Below are positions 9,817 through 18,490 of a DNA stretch of 64,000 nt, in pieces. The stretch spans positions 62,001 to 126,000 of the forward strand of contig NZ_JACESE010000010.1 of the NCBI RefSeq assembly GCF_013911965.1, read 5' to 3'. The notes beneath the pieces are model-generated. The model had not been told where the DNA came from. It saw only the letters and a list, made by a program, of their open reading frames with translations, and searched no databases. Every line of letters starts with the position of its first letter. Positions within the stretch are counted from its first letter, which is position 1. A program made the translations under genes and the position numbers. Origin of the DNA: Phenylobacterium sp. GTDB lineage: Bacteria > Pseudomonadota > Alphaproteobacteria > Caulobacterales > Caulobacteraceae.

Positions 9817-10848
9817 ATGACCATCACCACCGCCCGGCCCGGCGCGCGCAACCTGATCACAGATGTTCCGGGGCTCAGGGTCGGTCAGGCCGCCGACGTC
9901 TCGGCGCGCACCGGCGTCACCGTGGTGCTTCCCGACGAGCGGGCCGTGGCCGCCTGCGACGTCCGCGGCGGCGGCCCGGGCACGCGCGAGACCGACGCCC
10001 TGGACCCGCACAACCTGGTCGACGCGATCGACGCCGTGGTCCTCTCGGGGGGCTCGGTCTACGGCCTGGCGGCCGCCGATGGCGTGACCGCCTGGCTGGG
10101 CGCGCAGGGCCGCGGCTACGGCCTGGTGGCCGCCAATCCCGCCGTGCCGCCTTCGCCCGTCGTGCCGACCGCCATCCTCTTCGACCTCGCCAATGGCGGC
10201 GACAAGGCCTGGGGAGAGGATCCGCCCTACCGGCGCCTCGGCCGGGCCGCGGCCGTTGCGGCGGACGAGGCCTTCGCTCTCGGCACGGCGGGGGCCGGAT
10301 ATGGCGCCATGGCCGGACAGCTGAAGGGGGGAACGGGCTCGGCCTCCGTGGTCACCGCCGACGGCTTCACTGTCGGCGCCGTTGTGGCGGTCAATGCCTT
10401 CGGCTCCGTCGTGGCGCCCGGCGGGCGGACCTTCTGGGCGGCGCCCTACGAGCAGGGCGGTGAATTCGGCGGACTGGGCGCGGCCGGCCTTTCCGCCGAT
10501 CCCGACGACTGGGGCCTGGCCAAGGCCGATCCGAAGGCGCGGACAAACACCACCATCGCCTGCGTGGCCACCGACGCGATCCTGACGCCCGCCCAGGCCC
10601 GCCGTATCGCGGTGATGGCCCAGGACGGCCTGGCCCGCGCCATCCGGCCCGTCCACGCCCCGTTCGACGGCGACGTGGTCTTCGCCCTGTCCACCGGCCG
10701 CCGGCCCCTGGGCGAACGGCCCGACTTCCAGATCGCGCGGCTCGGCGCCCTGGCCGCCGACGTCCTGGCCCGCGCCGTCGCCCGCGGCGTCCATGCCGCG
10801 ACGCCCTGGCCGGACGCCGCCGTCCGCTGCTGGCGCGACCTCAGCTGA
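9817..10848 (+). CDS. P1 family peptidase (DmpA-type aminopeptidase)
   Basis: A 343-residue member of the DmpA/BapA family of self-cleaving N-terminal nucleophile aminopeptidases (beta-peptidyl or D-aminopeptidases, L-aminopeptidase/D-esterase). Family hallmarks are the opening ITDVPGLRVG, the DVRGGGPGTRET motif, VVLSGGSVYGLAAADGV, and the autoprocessing and nucleophile region ARTNTTIACVATDA near residue 245. No signal peptide is evident, so it probably acts in the cytoplasm. It is divergent from ggt with about 110 bases between the starts; both enzymes hydrolyse small peptides, but no functional link is proven. Confidence 0.92.
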   Translation: MTITTARPGARNLITDVPGLRVGQAADVSARTGVTVVLPDERAVAACDVRGGGPGTRETDALDPHNLVDAIDAVVLSGGSVYGLAAADGVTAWLGAQGRGYGLVAANPAVPPSPVVPTAILFDLANGGDKAWGEDPPYRRLGRAAAVAADEAFALGTAGAGYGAMAGQLKGGTGSASVVTADGFTVGAVVAVNAFGSVVAPGGRTFWAAPYEQGGEFGGLGAAGLSADPDDWGLAKADPKARTNTTIACVATDAILTPAQARRIAVMAQDGLARAIRPVHAPFDGDVVFALSTGRRPLGERPDFQIARLGALAADVLARAVARGVHAATPWPDAAVRCWRDLS

Positions 10849-10892
10849 GGGGGCCTGAGCCGCTTTCCACAAAATTCCTGCCCGGACCCGGC

Positions 10893-10921
10893 TTGCACTT
10901 TCGCAAAAGCCCGACTAGGTT
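10893..10921 (+). promoter_or_regulatory. Promoter of tRNA-Arg
   Basis: TTGCAC at 10893-10898 and TAGGTT at 10916-10921 are separated by 17 bases, a good sigma-70-type pair. The -10 box ends 26 bases before the tRNA 5' end, so initiation near 10928 would give a short leader. Confidence 0.6.
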
Positions 10922-10947
10922 CCGCGCCCTCGCCGCAAGGCAAGTGC

Positions 10948-11024
10948 GCGCCCGTAGCTCAGCTGGATAGAGCATCAGACTACGAATCTGAGGGTCGGAC
11001 GTTCGAATCGTTCCGGGCGCGCCA
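10948..11024 (+). tRNA. tRNA-Arg(ACG)
   Basis: A 77-base cloverleaf. Acceptor strand GCGCCCG (10948-10954) pairs with CGGGCGC (11014-11020), followed by discriminator G and an encoded CCA. The D-arm is GCTC/GAGC, the anticodon stem TCAGA/TCTGA, and the loop CTACGAA gives anticodon ACG at 10982-10984. The T-arm contains TTCGAAT. The first anticodon base is presumably deaminated to inosine to read CGN arginine codons. Confidence 0.97.
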
Positions 11025-11188
11025 TTTCCTTCCGTCTCTCGCGTCGCTGCGGCGCTCAGGTCTTGGCCGACGGTCGGGGCGGCGCGGTCTTCGGCGCGCT
11101 CGCATGGCGCGCGACATTGTCGCTGGACAACCTTCGCTGTATGGCTGGACCCCGGCTCCGGGGGGAGCTGTGGTGGGGGAGTCTCCGT

Positions 11189-11593
11189 ATGTCTGTTCGT
11201 CACTGCGTCGCGCTCGCCGCGGCGCTGAGCCTGGGCGCCTGCGCTACGGTCACGCGCGGCGCCAACGAGACCTGGACCGTCGAGACGAGTCCGTCGGGCG
11301 CGCAGGTGCGCACCAGCAATGGCTTCCGCTGCGAACAGACGCCGTGCGCCTTCAAGATGCCGCGCAAGTCGCAGTTCACCGTCGACATCACCAAGCCGGG
11401 CTACAAGCCCTGGCGCGGCCAGGTCACCCACCACGTCTCCGGCCCGGGCGGCGTGGCCATGGCCGGCAATGTGATCGTCGGTGGTCTGATCGGCATAGGC
11501 GTCGACGCCAATACGGGCGCCATGCTGGACCTGGACCCCAACCCGCTGGTGGTGAGGCTCGAACCCGCGCCTCTGCCGCCGATCATCGAATAG
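11189..11593 (+). CDS. Small PEGA-like lipoprotein
   Basis: A 134-residue protein with a lipoprotein signal peptide ending in SLGAC, so the mature N-terminus would be the lipidated Cys at about residue 18. The mature part (TVETSPSGAQVRTSNG ... FTVDITKPGYKPW) resembles PEGA-type surface domains, with a Cys pair (RCEQTPC). A glycine-rich hydrophobic segment (GNVIVGGLIGIGVD) follows. The ATG at 11189 lies behind a GGGGGAG ribosome-binding site. Similar small lipoproteins are common in alphaproteobacteria but lack assigned functions. It is convergent with the next gene. Confidence 0.8.
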   Translation: MSVRHCVALAAALSLGACATVTRGANETWTVETSPSGAQVRTSNGFRCEQTPCAFKMPRKSQFTVDITKPGYKPWRGQVTHHVSGPGGVAMAGNVIVGGLIGIGVDANTGAMLDLDPNPLVVRLEPAPLPPIIE

Positions 11594-11615
11594 CGGGCGG
11601 CGGGCGGGCGCCCGC

Positions 11616-12008
11616 TCAACGGTCCGACGCCGACCTCAGGCCCAGGACGACGGCGTATGGGCCGGCCTCGGGCTGGTCGCGCTCGACCGTCACCGTCAGC
11701 CGCCGGTCGTCCCGGACATAGCCGGCCGCCGTGGCCCCGGCGCCGTCGGCGTCAGCGGACGGGTCCCGGCGCCAGCCCTGCGCCGCCAGGGCGGAGTCGA
11801 TCTTGGAGGCGATCTCGAAGACCCCGGCGCCCAGTTCGGTCCCGCCGCGGAGGCTGACCGTGCAGCCGGGCGCATCGGCCAGGCCCACATAGGCGACCGC
11901 GCCGGCGGCGATCTCGCCGCGGGGTCCCAGCGTCTCCTCCATCAGGGCCTGGAGCGGCGCGCAGGCGGCCGCCGCGACGGCGGCCGCACCCAGGACGGCT
12001 TCGATCAT
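11616..12008 (-). CDS. Small exported protein of unknown function
   Basis: A 130-residue protein that I do not recognise. The N-terminus (IEAVLGAAAVAAAACAPL) looks like a short signal peptide, possibly lipoprotein-type, so the product is probably periplasmic. The body contains a possible disulfide Cys and a C-terminal strand-rich part (RRLTVTVERDQ ... YAVVLGLRS). The ATG at 12008 has AGGAG directly upstream; longer frames to 12143 run into the intergenic region. It is divergent from the methyltransferase at 12170. Confidence 0.65.
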   Translation of the reverse strand: MIEAVLGAAAVAAAACAPLQALMEETLGPRGEIAAGAVAYVGLADAPGCTVSLRGGTELGAGVFEIASKIDSALAAQGWRRDPSADADGAGATAAGYVRDDRRLTVTVERDQPEAGPYAVVLGLRSASDR

Positions 12009-12169
12009 CTCCCCACTCCTCCGACGCGCCGCAGGTCCGGCGGCGGCAGGCTCCCACAGCCGCGCGCGCCTGTCACCGGCGCGTGCGGCCGGCTGGCCAG
12101 CGGCCGCACGCCGCGGATTGCATAGGCCGTCCAAGTCCCCCAAAAGGCGGCGTCCGGAGGTGTTGGTCC

Positions 12170-13036
12170 ATGGCGAGTGCGGCGCAGTGTCAGGTCTGCG
12201 GGGGCGAACTGCTCCCCTACCGCCACGACTGGCTGTCGCGGTGCGCGCAGTGCGGCGTGCTCAGCGCCGCCCTGCCGGTGCAGATCCCGGGCGAGGCCAG
12301 CCATGCGGGCATCGACGAGGCGGCCCGCGCCGCGGGCCTCGACAGCGTCCGGCGCAGCAACAACGCCCGCCTGCTGGCCGATCTCCGGCGGCTCGCGCCG
12401 GAGGCCCGCCGCCTGCTGGACGTCGGCTGCGGACCGGGCTTCCTGCTCGACCAGGCGCAGGCGGCGGGCTTCGAGGCCCATGGCGTGGAGCCGGACGCCA
12501 ACGTCGTCGAACTGGCGCGCAGCCGCGGCGCCGAGGTGAGCCACGGCTTCTTCCCCGACGCCCTGCCGGCGGAGGCGCGCTTCGACGTCATCGTCTTCAA
12601 CGACGTGCTCGAACACATTCCGGATCTGTCCGGCGCCCTGGCGGCGGCGGCCGGCCACCTGGCGCCGGGGGGCGTCCTCTGCCTCAACTGCCCCGACAAG
12701 CGCGGGCTCTTCTTCCGCGTGGCGTCGGCCCTGGACCGGGTGGGCCTCTCGGGGGCCTATGACCGCCTGTGGCAGCGCGGCCTGCCCTCGCCCCACGTCT
12801 GGTACTTCACCCCGACCCACCTGCAGACGGCCGCGCGGCGGGAAGGCCTTTCGCCCGCGGGCGAGAGCCGGCTCGCGACCCTGGAGCTCAGGGGTCTGTG
12901 GAGCCGCATCCGCGCCGTCCAGGACGAGCCGATCGCCCTGTCGGCGGCCAGCTACCTCTTCAGTCTCGGCGTCTATCCGCTGCTCCGCCTCCTGCCGAGC
13001 GACGCCACCGCCTGCTACTTCCGCAAGGCCGCCTAG
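12170..13036 (+). CDS. Class I SAM-dependent methyltransferase with N-terminal zinc ribbon
   Basis: A 288-residue protein. The N-terminus has paired CxxC motifs (CQVCGG and CAQCG) forming a likely zinc ribbon. This is followed by a Methyltransf_23-like domain with the SAM loop LLDVGCGPGFLL, an acidic residue ending strand 2 (HGVEPDA), and the NDVLEHIPD motif typical of this subfamily. Such proteins often modify sugars, quinone-like lipids or polysaccharide precursors; the substrate here cannot be read from the sequence. The ATG at 12170 follows GGAGG at 12156-12160. It stands alone between divergent and convergent neighbours. Confidence 0.82.
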   Translation: MASAAQCQVCGGELLPYRHDWLSRCAQCGVLSAALPVQIPGEASHAGIDEAARAAGLDSVRRSNNARLLADLRRLAPEARRLLDVGCGPGFLLDQAQAAGFEAHGVEPDANVVELARSRGAEVSHGFFPDALPAEARFDVIVFNDVLEHIPDLSGALAAAAGHLAPGGVLCLNCPDKRGLFFRVASALDRVGLSGAYDRLWQRGLPSPHVWYFTPTHLQTAARREGLSPAGESRLATLELRGLWSRIRAVQDEPIALSAASYLFSLGVYPLLRLLPSDATACYFRKAA

Positions 13037-13039
13037 CCT

Positions 13040-15526
13040 TTAGCCGCCCAGCGGCGGCCCCGGCGGCATGGGGAACCGCGACCGCGGCCCGCCGCCCCAC
13101 TCCGGCATCGCCGACTTGGGCGCATGGGCGGCGGGGTCCTCCAGATAGCGGTCGATGTCCCGGGCGGTCTGACGATAGAAGGCGAGCGTCAGCGGGTCGC
13201 TGTCGCGTCGCGACCGCAGGCTGGCCGACAGCTGGGCCAGAGTGTCGAGCACATAGGCCCGGGCTTCCGGCGAGGCGTCGGCCTGGGCGCCCAGGATCAT
13301 CATGGAATCGAGCGCCGCCTGCTGGGCCGATCGGCGCAGGGCGCGGGCCTGGGCGGTTCCGGCGTCCGGCGCCGACCAGGTGGCGCCCATCACCGCCTGC
13401 ACCATCTCGGGGAAGCTCAGCGCGTCGGGCTGGCGGGCCGACAGGGCGACCATCCTTGCGGCGCGATCCTTGTCGAACAGCGGCTCCAGCACCAGGGCCG
13501 AGAGGATCCGGGCGGCCTTGAGCTGGTCGAAGACGGCGTCCTCCGACAGGTCCTCCAGATTGCGGCCGGGGTCCGGCGTCAACTGGACGAGCAGGCTCTC
13601 GGGCAGGGCCAGGCGCGCCGGCGACAGAGAGTCCATCAGCAGCCCCAGCACCTCGCGCTGCAGGGCGCCGGGCACGAACTCCGTCGGCGGAAGGTCCTCA
13701 CCCTTGACCACGATGTTCTGAAAGAGGCCGCCCACATAGGCCTGGCCGCTCTCGATGGCCCAGCGGTGGTGGAGATAGGCCATCCACAGGCGCATGTCGC
13801 GCAGCTCGCCCACCGGCTCGCCGGGCTTCAGCATGTCCGGCCCGAACTCGGCGAGCATGATCTCGCGGGCCGCCATCGTCTCGCGCAGATACTCCGTCGG
13901 CGTGGCGCGGTCGTCGTACCACGTCCAGCGCGGATCGGTGGTCGGCACATAGAGGATGCCGTCGCGCCGCATGTCGGCGATGACGCCGTCGAGAACCGCC
14001 TTCTCCTGAGCCGGCGCCGTCTCGGCATAGGCGTAGCGGACCATGTAGGCGTCATAGGCGCCGATGGCCTTCTGGAAGGGTTCGGAAAGGTCGAGCTTGC
14101 CGTCCTTCACCGCCACCCGCGGCGTCGGATATTCCATCACCGAGGCGCGGTCGTTGAGGCTGGAGGCGAAGTTGTGGCCGAAGCCGAGCGCGTGGCCGAG
14201 TTCGTGCGCCGTCAGCAGGGCCTGGCGCAGGAGAACCATGTCCCGCTGGGCCGGCGGCATGCCATCCAGGCCCTCGGGCGAGACGAGGCCGGGATCGGCC
14301 ACGGTGATTCCGCTCCCGTCTTCGGCCAGGCCGCCGGCATAGGCGTCGAAATAGTTGGCGATGGTGCGGATGCGGTGGGAGTCCATCCGCGTCTTCGAGC
14401 CGAGAATCTCGCCGGTGCGCGGATCGCGATAGGTGCCGCCGGAGGAGAAGCCGCGCTCGTCCCGCTCGATCCACAGGACGTAGGCGTAGCGGATGTCCAT
14501 GGGGTCCATGTCGGCGGGCGCGTCGCGGGCCTCGATGGCGTTGCGGAAGCCGGCCTGTTCGAAGGCGGCGTTCCACCACAGCAGTCCCTCCTTCATCGCC
14601 TTGCGCAAGGGGTCGGGGATGGCCGGGTCGAAGTAGAAGACGATGGGCTCCTTCGGCTCGCTGATCGCCGCAGCCGGATCCTTCTTCTCCAGGCGCCAGC
14701 GGGTGACCCATTCGGCCTTGGGCGCCTCGCTGATCGGTTTCGAGAAGTCCTGGAAGCGCAGGGTGCTGACGCCGATCCGCGGATCGGCCTCCCGCGGCGT
14801 GTAGCCCTCCGGCGCCTTGAGGAACGAGTGGTGGATGCGCAGCGTCACGTGGCGGGCGTCGGGGGCCACATTGCGCACCAGGGCGCCGGGCGCATCGGCG
14901 CTGAAGGTGACCAGGGTCTCGATCTCGGTGTTCTCGGGAAAGGCCTTCATCCGGGCGGGAAAAAAGGTCGAGCGGGCGGGGTCGAACTTGAACGCCCCCT
15001 GGTTCATGCGCCGCATCTGGGCCTCGACGCCGGCGGCGTCGCGCATGAAGAGGGCGGTGGCGTCCACCACCACCTTGCCGCCGGTCTCGGACTCGATCGG
15101 CAGGGCCGCCAGCAGGGAGGTGGGGAAGGAAGCGGCGACATTGGCCGCCCGCGCGGCCGCTCCGCCCGTGGCGCGATAGTCGGTGTTCTGCTCCATCACC
15201 AGCACCTTCGGACCCACGCGCTGGAACTGGATCACCGTCGAAGTGAGGATGCCGCGGTCGAAGGGCAACTCCACCGAGCCGCCGCCGCTGGCCGCCGAGA
15301 CATAGTAGAGGATGTCGGTGTCGAAGGCGCCGATCTCCAGCAGCACCCGGCCTTTGGCCGCGTCCCAGTAGAAGGGGATGTAGCCGTCGGTCCGCGCCAT
15401 GCCCGCCACGCCGCGGGCGGGCGGCGTCTGGGCCAGGGCGGCAGGCGGTGCGGCCGCTGCTGCAAGGGCGAGGGCCGAGATCGCGCCCATCCAGAACCCA
15501 CGCACTCTCTTAGACGCTCCGCCCAT
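13040..15526 (-). CDS. Exported zinc-dependent metalloprotease (DUF5117/DUF4953 type)
   Basis: An 828-residue protein with a cleavable signal peptide (FWMGAISALALAAAAAPPAALAQ). The zinc site HELGHALGFGH near residue 440 matches the extended metzincin pattern HExxHxxGxxH, and SVMEYP about 20 residues later looks like the Met-turn. The N-terminal region (FYWDAAKGRVLLEI, then the long beta-rich part) fits the DUF5117/DUF5118 architecture of large periplasmic or secreted peptidases in Proteobacteria and Bacteroidetes. The ATG at 15526 is preceded by GGAGGG. The substrate is unknown. It is transcribed in the same direction as the upstream transporter gene, 213 bases away, so it probably has its own promoter. 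Confidence 0.85.
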   Translation of the reverse strand: MGGASKRVRGFWMGAISALALAAAAAPPAALAQTPPARGVAGMARTDGYIPFYWDAAKGRVLLEIGAFDTDILYYVSAASGGGSVELPFDRGILTSTVIQFQRVGPKVLVMEQNTDYRATGGAAARAANVAASFPTSLLAALPIESETGGKVVVDATALFMRDAAGVEAQMRRMNQGAFKFDPARSTFFPARMKAFPENTEIETLVTFSADAPGALVRNVAPDARHVTLRIHHSFLKAPEGYTPREADPRIGVSTLRFQDFSKPISEAPKAEWVTRWRLEKKDPAAAISEPKEPIVFYFDPAIPDPLRKAMKEGLLWWNAAFEQAGFRNAIEARDAPADMDPMDIRYAYVLWIERDERGFSSGGTYRDPRTGEILGSKTRMDSHRIRTIANYFDAYAGGLAEDGSGITVADPGLVSPEGLDGMPPAQRDMVLLRQALLTAHELGHALGFGHNFASSLNDRASVMEYPTPRVAVKDGKLDLSEPFQKAIGAYDAYMVRYAYAETAPAQEKAVLDGVIADMRRDGILYVPTTDPRWTWYDDRATPTEYLRETMAAREIMLAEFGPDMLKPGEPVGELRDMRLWMAYLHHRWAIESGQAYVGGLFQNIVVKGEDLPPTEFVPGALQREVLGLLMDSLSPARLALPESLLVQLTPDPGRNLEDLSEDAVFDQLKAARILSALVLEPLFDKDRAARMVALSARQPDALSFPEMVQAVMGATWSAPDAGTAQARALRRSAQQAALDSMMILGAQADASPEARAYVLDTLAQLSASLRSRRDSDPLTLAFYRQTARDIDRYLEDPAAHAPKSAMPEWGGGPRSRFPMPPGPPLGG

Positions 15527-15739
15527 GTCGGTCCCTCCGATGCTGCTGGCGAAAACAAGCGCCGGAGCGGAATGGGCTTCAATATGCTGCGTACGGCGAT
15601 CCCTGATTTTGAGAAAGCTGCGTCGATCCCGGACAAAGTGATGAAAAACGGATCACGGCATCCGGCGCTCGCGGGCGAGGCTCCGCCTCAGGAAGGCGCC
15701 GGTCGCTTCCGCAACGGATGCAATCCCGGCTTGCTCCCC

Positions 15740-16828
15740 TCAGTCCCGCTTCTCGCCCGGAACCTCGGTCTCTTCGCCCAGCGTGTTGCGGACGTAGAGG
15801 ATCTTCACCAGCACATAGAGGACGACCATCAGGGGCGCGGCGAGGACGACGCCGAGCGGGCCGAAGAGCACGCCGAAGCCGAGCACGGCGAAGAGGGTGA
15901 GCGCCGGCGGCAGGTCGGCGGCCTTCTTCTGGATCAGGGGATAGGTGAGGTTGCTCTCCACCTGCTGGACGGCAATGTAGACCAGGATGGTCCAGACCAC
16001 CATCATCGGCCCCTCCTGCAGGGCGATGAGGGCGGCGGGGATCACGGAGATGATCGGCCCCACCACGGGCACGAAGGCGACGATGCCGGCGAAGAGGCCG
16101 AGCGCCGCCGGGGAGGGCAGGCCGATGGCCCAGAGGCCCAGCCCCGTCAGCACGCCGACGATGGTCATGGAGGCGAACTGGCCGAGCAGCCAGCGGCTCA
16201 ACGCCCGGCCGCTGGTGTCCAGGGCGTGGGCGAGCGGCTCGCGCGGTCCCCGCGGCACGAGGGCCAGGAGGCCGTTGCGGGCGGCGCGGGGGTGAACCGC
16301 CAGATAGATGCCGGCGAAGATGACCACGAGCAGGTTGGCGAGGGCGCCCACAACCGTCATGGCGTAGCCGCCGATCCGGCCGGCGATGCTCTGTATGGGG
16401 CCCGCGGCGCTGCCGGCGCTCTGCAGGTCGAAGCCGTTCACCTGGGCCATGATGGTGTCGGCCATGGGCAGCTCGCCGACGACGGCGCGGAATTCCGCCG
16501 GCGTTTTCGGCAGGCGCTCCGTCAGATCCTCGACCTGGGCCGAAACCGTCGCCCCGAACAGCCAGCCGGCGCCCGTGAAGAGCACGACGATGAGGAGGCC
16601 CGCGGCGGCCAGGGACGACCCCTGCCCGAGCGGCGTGTGCTTCTCGATCGGCTCGGACAGGCTGCGCAGGACCACGGCGACGATCACGGCGCCGAAGGCG
16701 AGCAGCAGGACGTCGAGCAGCTGCCAGGCGGCCAGCAGGACAATGCCCACGCCCACCAGGAACAGGACGCGGCGAACGAAGGCCGGCGAGAGGGCGGAGC
16801 CGGCGCGGGACTCTGAGGATTGGGTCAT
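15740..16828 (-). CDS. AI-2E family transporter (PerM-like)
   Basis: A 362-residue polytopic inner-membrane protein of the AI-2E/PerM/TqsA family. Two N-terminal helices (VLFLVGVGIVLLAAWQLLDVLLL and the next) are followed by a soluble-looking loop (residues about 75-150), then about five further membrane spans. The family motifs GLWAIGLPSPAALGL and FVPVVGPIISVIPA are present. Members export diverse small molecules or ions, and autoinducer-2 transport was shown only for some. The ATG at 16828 is 52 bases downstream of the SDR stop on the same strand, so co-transcription with the SDR is possible. Confidence 0.85.
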   Translation of the reverse strand: MTQSSESRAGSALSPAFVRRVLFLVGVGIVLLAAWQLLDVLLLAFGAVIVAVVLRSLSEPIEKHTPLGQGSSLAAAGLLIVVLFTGAGWLFGATVSAQVEDLTERLPKTPAEFRAVVGELPMADTIMAQVNGFDLQSAGSAAGPIQSIAGRIGGYAMTVVGALANLLVVIFAGIYLAVHPRAARNGLLALVPRGPREPLAHALDTSGRALSRWLLGQFASMTIVGVLTGLGLWAIGLPSPAALGLFAGIVAFVPVVGPIISVIPAALIALQEGPMMVVWTILVYIAVQQVESNLTYPLIQKKAADLPPALTLFAVLGFGVLFGPLGVVLAAPLMVVLYVLVKILYVRNTLGEETEVPGEKRD

Positions 16829-16880
16829 CGCCCGGTTGAACGCGGCAACGCTTCAACCGTTCGCCGCCGCATCGCCGATT

Positions 16881-17873
16881 TCACCCGCCGCTATAGCCGC
16901 CGATCACGGGCAGGATTTCGCCGGTGATGTAGCTGGCCGTCTGGGGCGAGGCGAGGAAGACATAGGCCGGCGCCAGTTCCTCGGGCTGGGCCGGGCGGCC
17001 CATGGGCGTGCCGGCGCCGAACTTGGTGATGTCCATCTTGTCGGCCGGGTTCAGCGGCGTCCACACGGGGCCGGGGGCCACGGCGTTCACCCGGATGCCC
17101 TTGTCCACCAGATGAGAGCCCAGCGAACGGGCGAAGGCGTGGATGCCGCCCTTGGTGAGCGAATAGTCCACCAGGGCCTTGTTGCCGAGAAGGCCGGTCA
17201 CCGAGCCGGTCATGACGATGGAGGCGCCGCGCTTCATGTGCGGCACGGCGGCCTTGGCCATGTGGAAGTAGCCGTAGAGGTTGGTCTTGATCGTCCGGTC
17301 GAAGTGGTCCTCGGTCAGGTCCTCGAAGCTGTGCTCGTGCTCCTGGAAGGCGGCGTTGTTGACCAGAACGTCCAGCCGGCCGAAGGTCTCAACCGTTCTG
17401 GCGACGGCGTCTCTGCAATAGGCGGGATCGGCCACGTCGCCCGGCAGCAGGATGGCGCGGCGGCCTTCCTTCTCGACCGCGGCCTTGGTCGCCTCGGCGT
17501 CCTCGTGCTCGTCGAGATAGGCGATGGCCACGTCCGCGCCCTCGCGGGCGAACAGCACCGCGACCGCCCGGCCGATGCCGGAATCGCCGCCGGTGACGAG
17601 GGTCCCGAAGCCCTCCAGCTTGCCCGACCCCTTGTAGAAGGGCGCGTCATACATGGGCTCCAGCTTCAGGTCGGCCTCGACGCCGGGCTTTTCCAGGTGC
17701 TGCTGGGTCAGCGGCGGGACGGGGTACTCTCGGGCGCCGGCCTGCATGGCCTTGGGCGCGTCGTCGTCCTGGAAGGAGGCGCGTTCGGCGCGCTCGACCT
17801 GGTCCTGGACGCCGCGCTCCTGGCGGGCGACCTTCTCGGCGTTCTCGCGGAACTGTTCGCGGTTGTCGTTCAT
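16881..17873 (-). CDS. SDR family oxidoreductase (YghA-like)
   Basis: A 330-residue short-chain dehydrogenase with an N-terminal extension of about 75 residues (MNDNREQF onwards), as in the YghA/GsiB-associated subgroup. The NAD(P) site TGGDSGIGRAVA, the NNAA motif and the catalytic Tyr/Lys in VDYSLTKGG are intact, and the C-terminus ends ITGEILPVIGG as usual. Members of this group are often part of general stress regulons, but the substrate is not known. The ATG at 17873 follows GAGGAG; the TTG-like extension to 17900 is less likely. It lies downstream of the Lrp-type gene on the same strand. Confidence 0.9.
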   Translation of the reverse strand: MNDNREQFRENAEKVARQERGVQDQVERAERASFQDDDAPKAMQAGAREYPVPPLTQQHLEKPGVEADLKLEPMYDAPFYKGSGKLEGFGTLVTGGDSGIGRAVAVLFAREGADVAIAYLDEHEDAEATKAAVEKEGRRAILLPGDVADPAYCRDAVARTVETFGRLDVLVNNAAFQEHEHSFEDLTEDHFDRTIKTNLYGYFHMAKAAVPHMKRGASIVMTGSVTGLLGNKALVDYSLTKGGIHAFARSLGSHLVDKGIRVNAVAPGPVWTPLNPADKMDITKFGAGTPMGRPAQPEELAPAYVFLASPQTASYITGEILPVIGGYSGG

Positions 17874-17935
17874 GGCTGGCTCCTCGTTCGCCAGCAGCAA
17901 TCCGCGGGCGCCGGCGGCGGTTCCTGCGGCGGCGC

Positions 17936-18361
17936 TCAGCGGTCGAACTTGGTGGAGAGCACGATCGAGGAGTTGGTCCGCTCCACGCCCTCCAAGGCGC
18001 CGATCTGGTCGATCAGGGCGTCCATGGCGGCCACGTCCGGGGCCGCGACGGTGGCGATCAGGTCGAAGGCGCCGCTGACCGACTGCAGCCGCCGGACCCC
18101 CGGCATCTTCTTCATTTCGGCCGCCACGATCCCCGCGGCCTTCGGCTCGACGGTCAGAAGGACAAAGGCGTGGATCTGGCCCCGCTCGTGCGCCTCGGAG
18201 GTGCGGACGGCGTAGCCGGCGATGACGCCGGTCCGCTCCAGCCGCGCAATGCGGCTCTGGACGGTGGTGCGCGACAGGCCGAGCGCCCGGGCCAGCTCGG
18301 CCACCGGCGCGCGGGCGTTTTCCCGCAGGCGGGCCAGGAGCCGCTCGTCGAGGTCATCCAT
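17936..18361 (-). CDS. Lrp/AsnC family transcriptional regulator
   Basis: A 141-residue regulator. The N-terminal winged helix has a recognisable HTH (ELARALGLSRTTVQSRIARLE), followed by the RAM effector domain with VSGAFDLIATV. It is divergent from the lysine-catabolism pair, and Lrp-type genes in this position commonly respond to the amino acid degraded by the neighbouring enzymes, so lysine-responsive control of 18491-21134 is a reasonable inference. The start is uncertain: the ATG at 18361 or a TTG two codons earlier at 18367. Confidence 0.9.
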   Translation of the reverse strand: MDDLDERLLARLRENARAPVAELARALGLSRTTVQSRIARLERTGVIAGYAVRTSEAHERGQIHAFVLLTVEPKAAGIVAAEMKKMPGVRRLQSVSGAFDLIATVAAPDVAAMDALIDQIGALEGVERTNSSIVLSTKFDR

Positions 18362-18490
18362 CGGCAAGATGTCCAGAGATCGTCGTCATATCGCCGAAAC
18401 CATGCGGCCGCTTCGACGAAAGTGCAATTGAGACCGACGACGGGGCAGTGGAATCTGCTTCCGCCGCACTCCGCGGCAGGGAGGACGTCC
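18362..18490. promoter_or_regulatory. Divergent intergenic control region
   Basis: A 129-base gap separates the Lrp-type regulator start and the lysine dehydrogenase start. By analogy with other Lrp/AsnC pairs, this is the expected place for the regulator's binding sites and both promoters. I do not see a convincing -35/-10 pair or a clear palindrome, so the assignment rests on position. Confidence 0.35.

Noticed and set aside
13124-16816. A 1230-codon plus-strand frame
   Set aside because: It is antisense to the metalloprotease and the AI-2E transporter and consists of low-complexity His/Gln/Gly-rich shadow sequence without domains.
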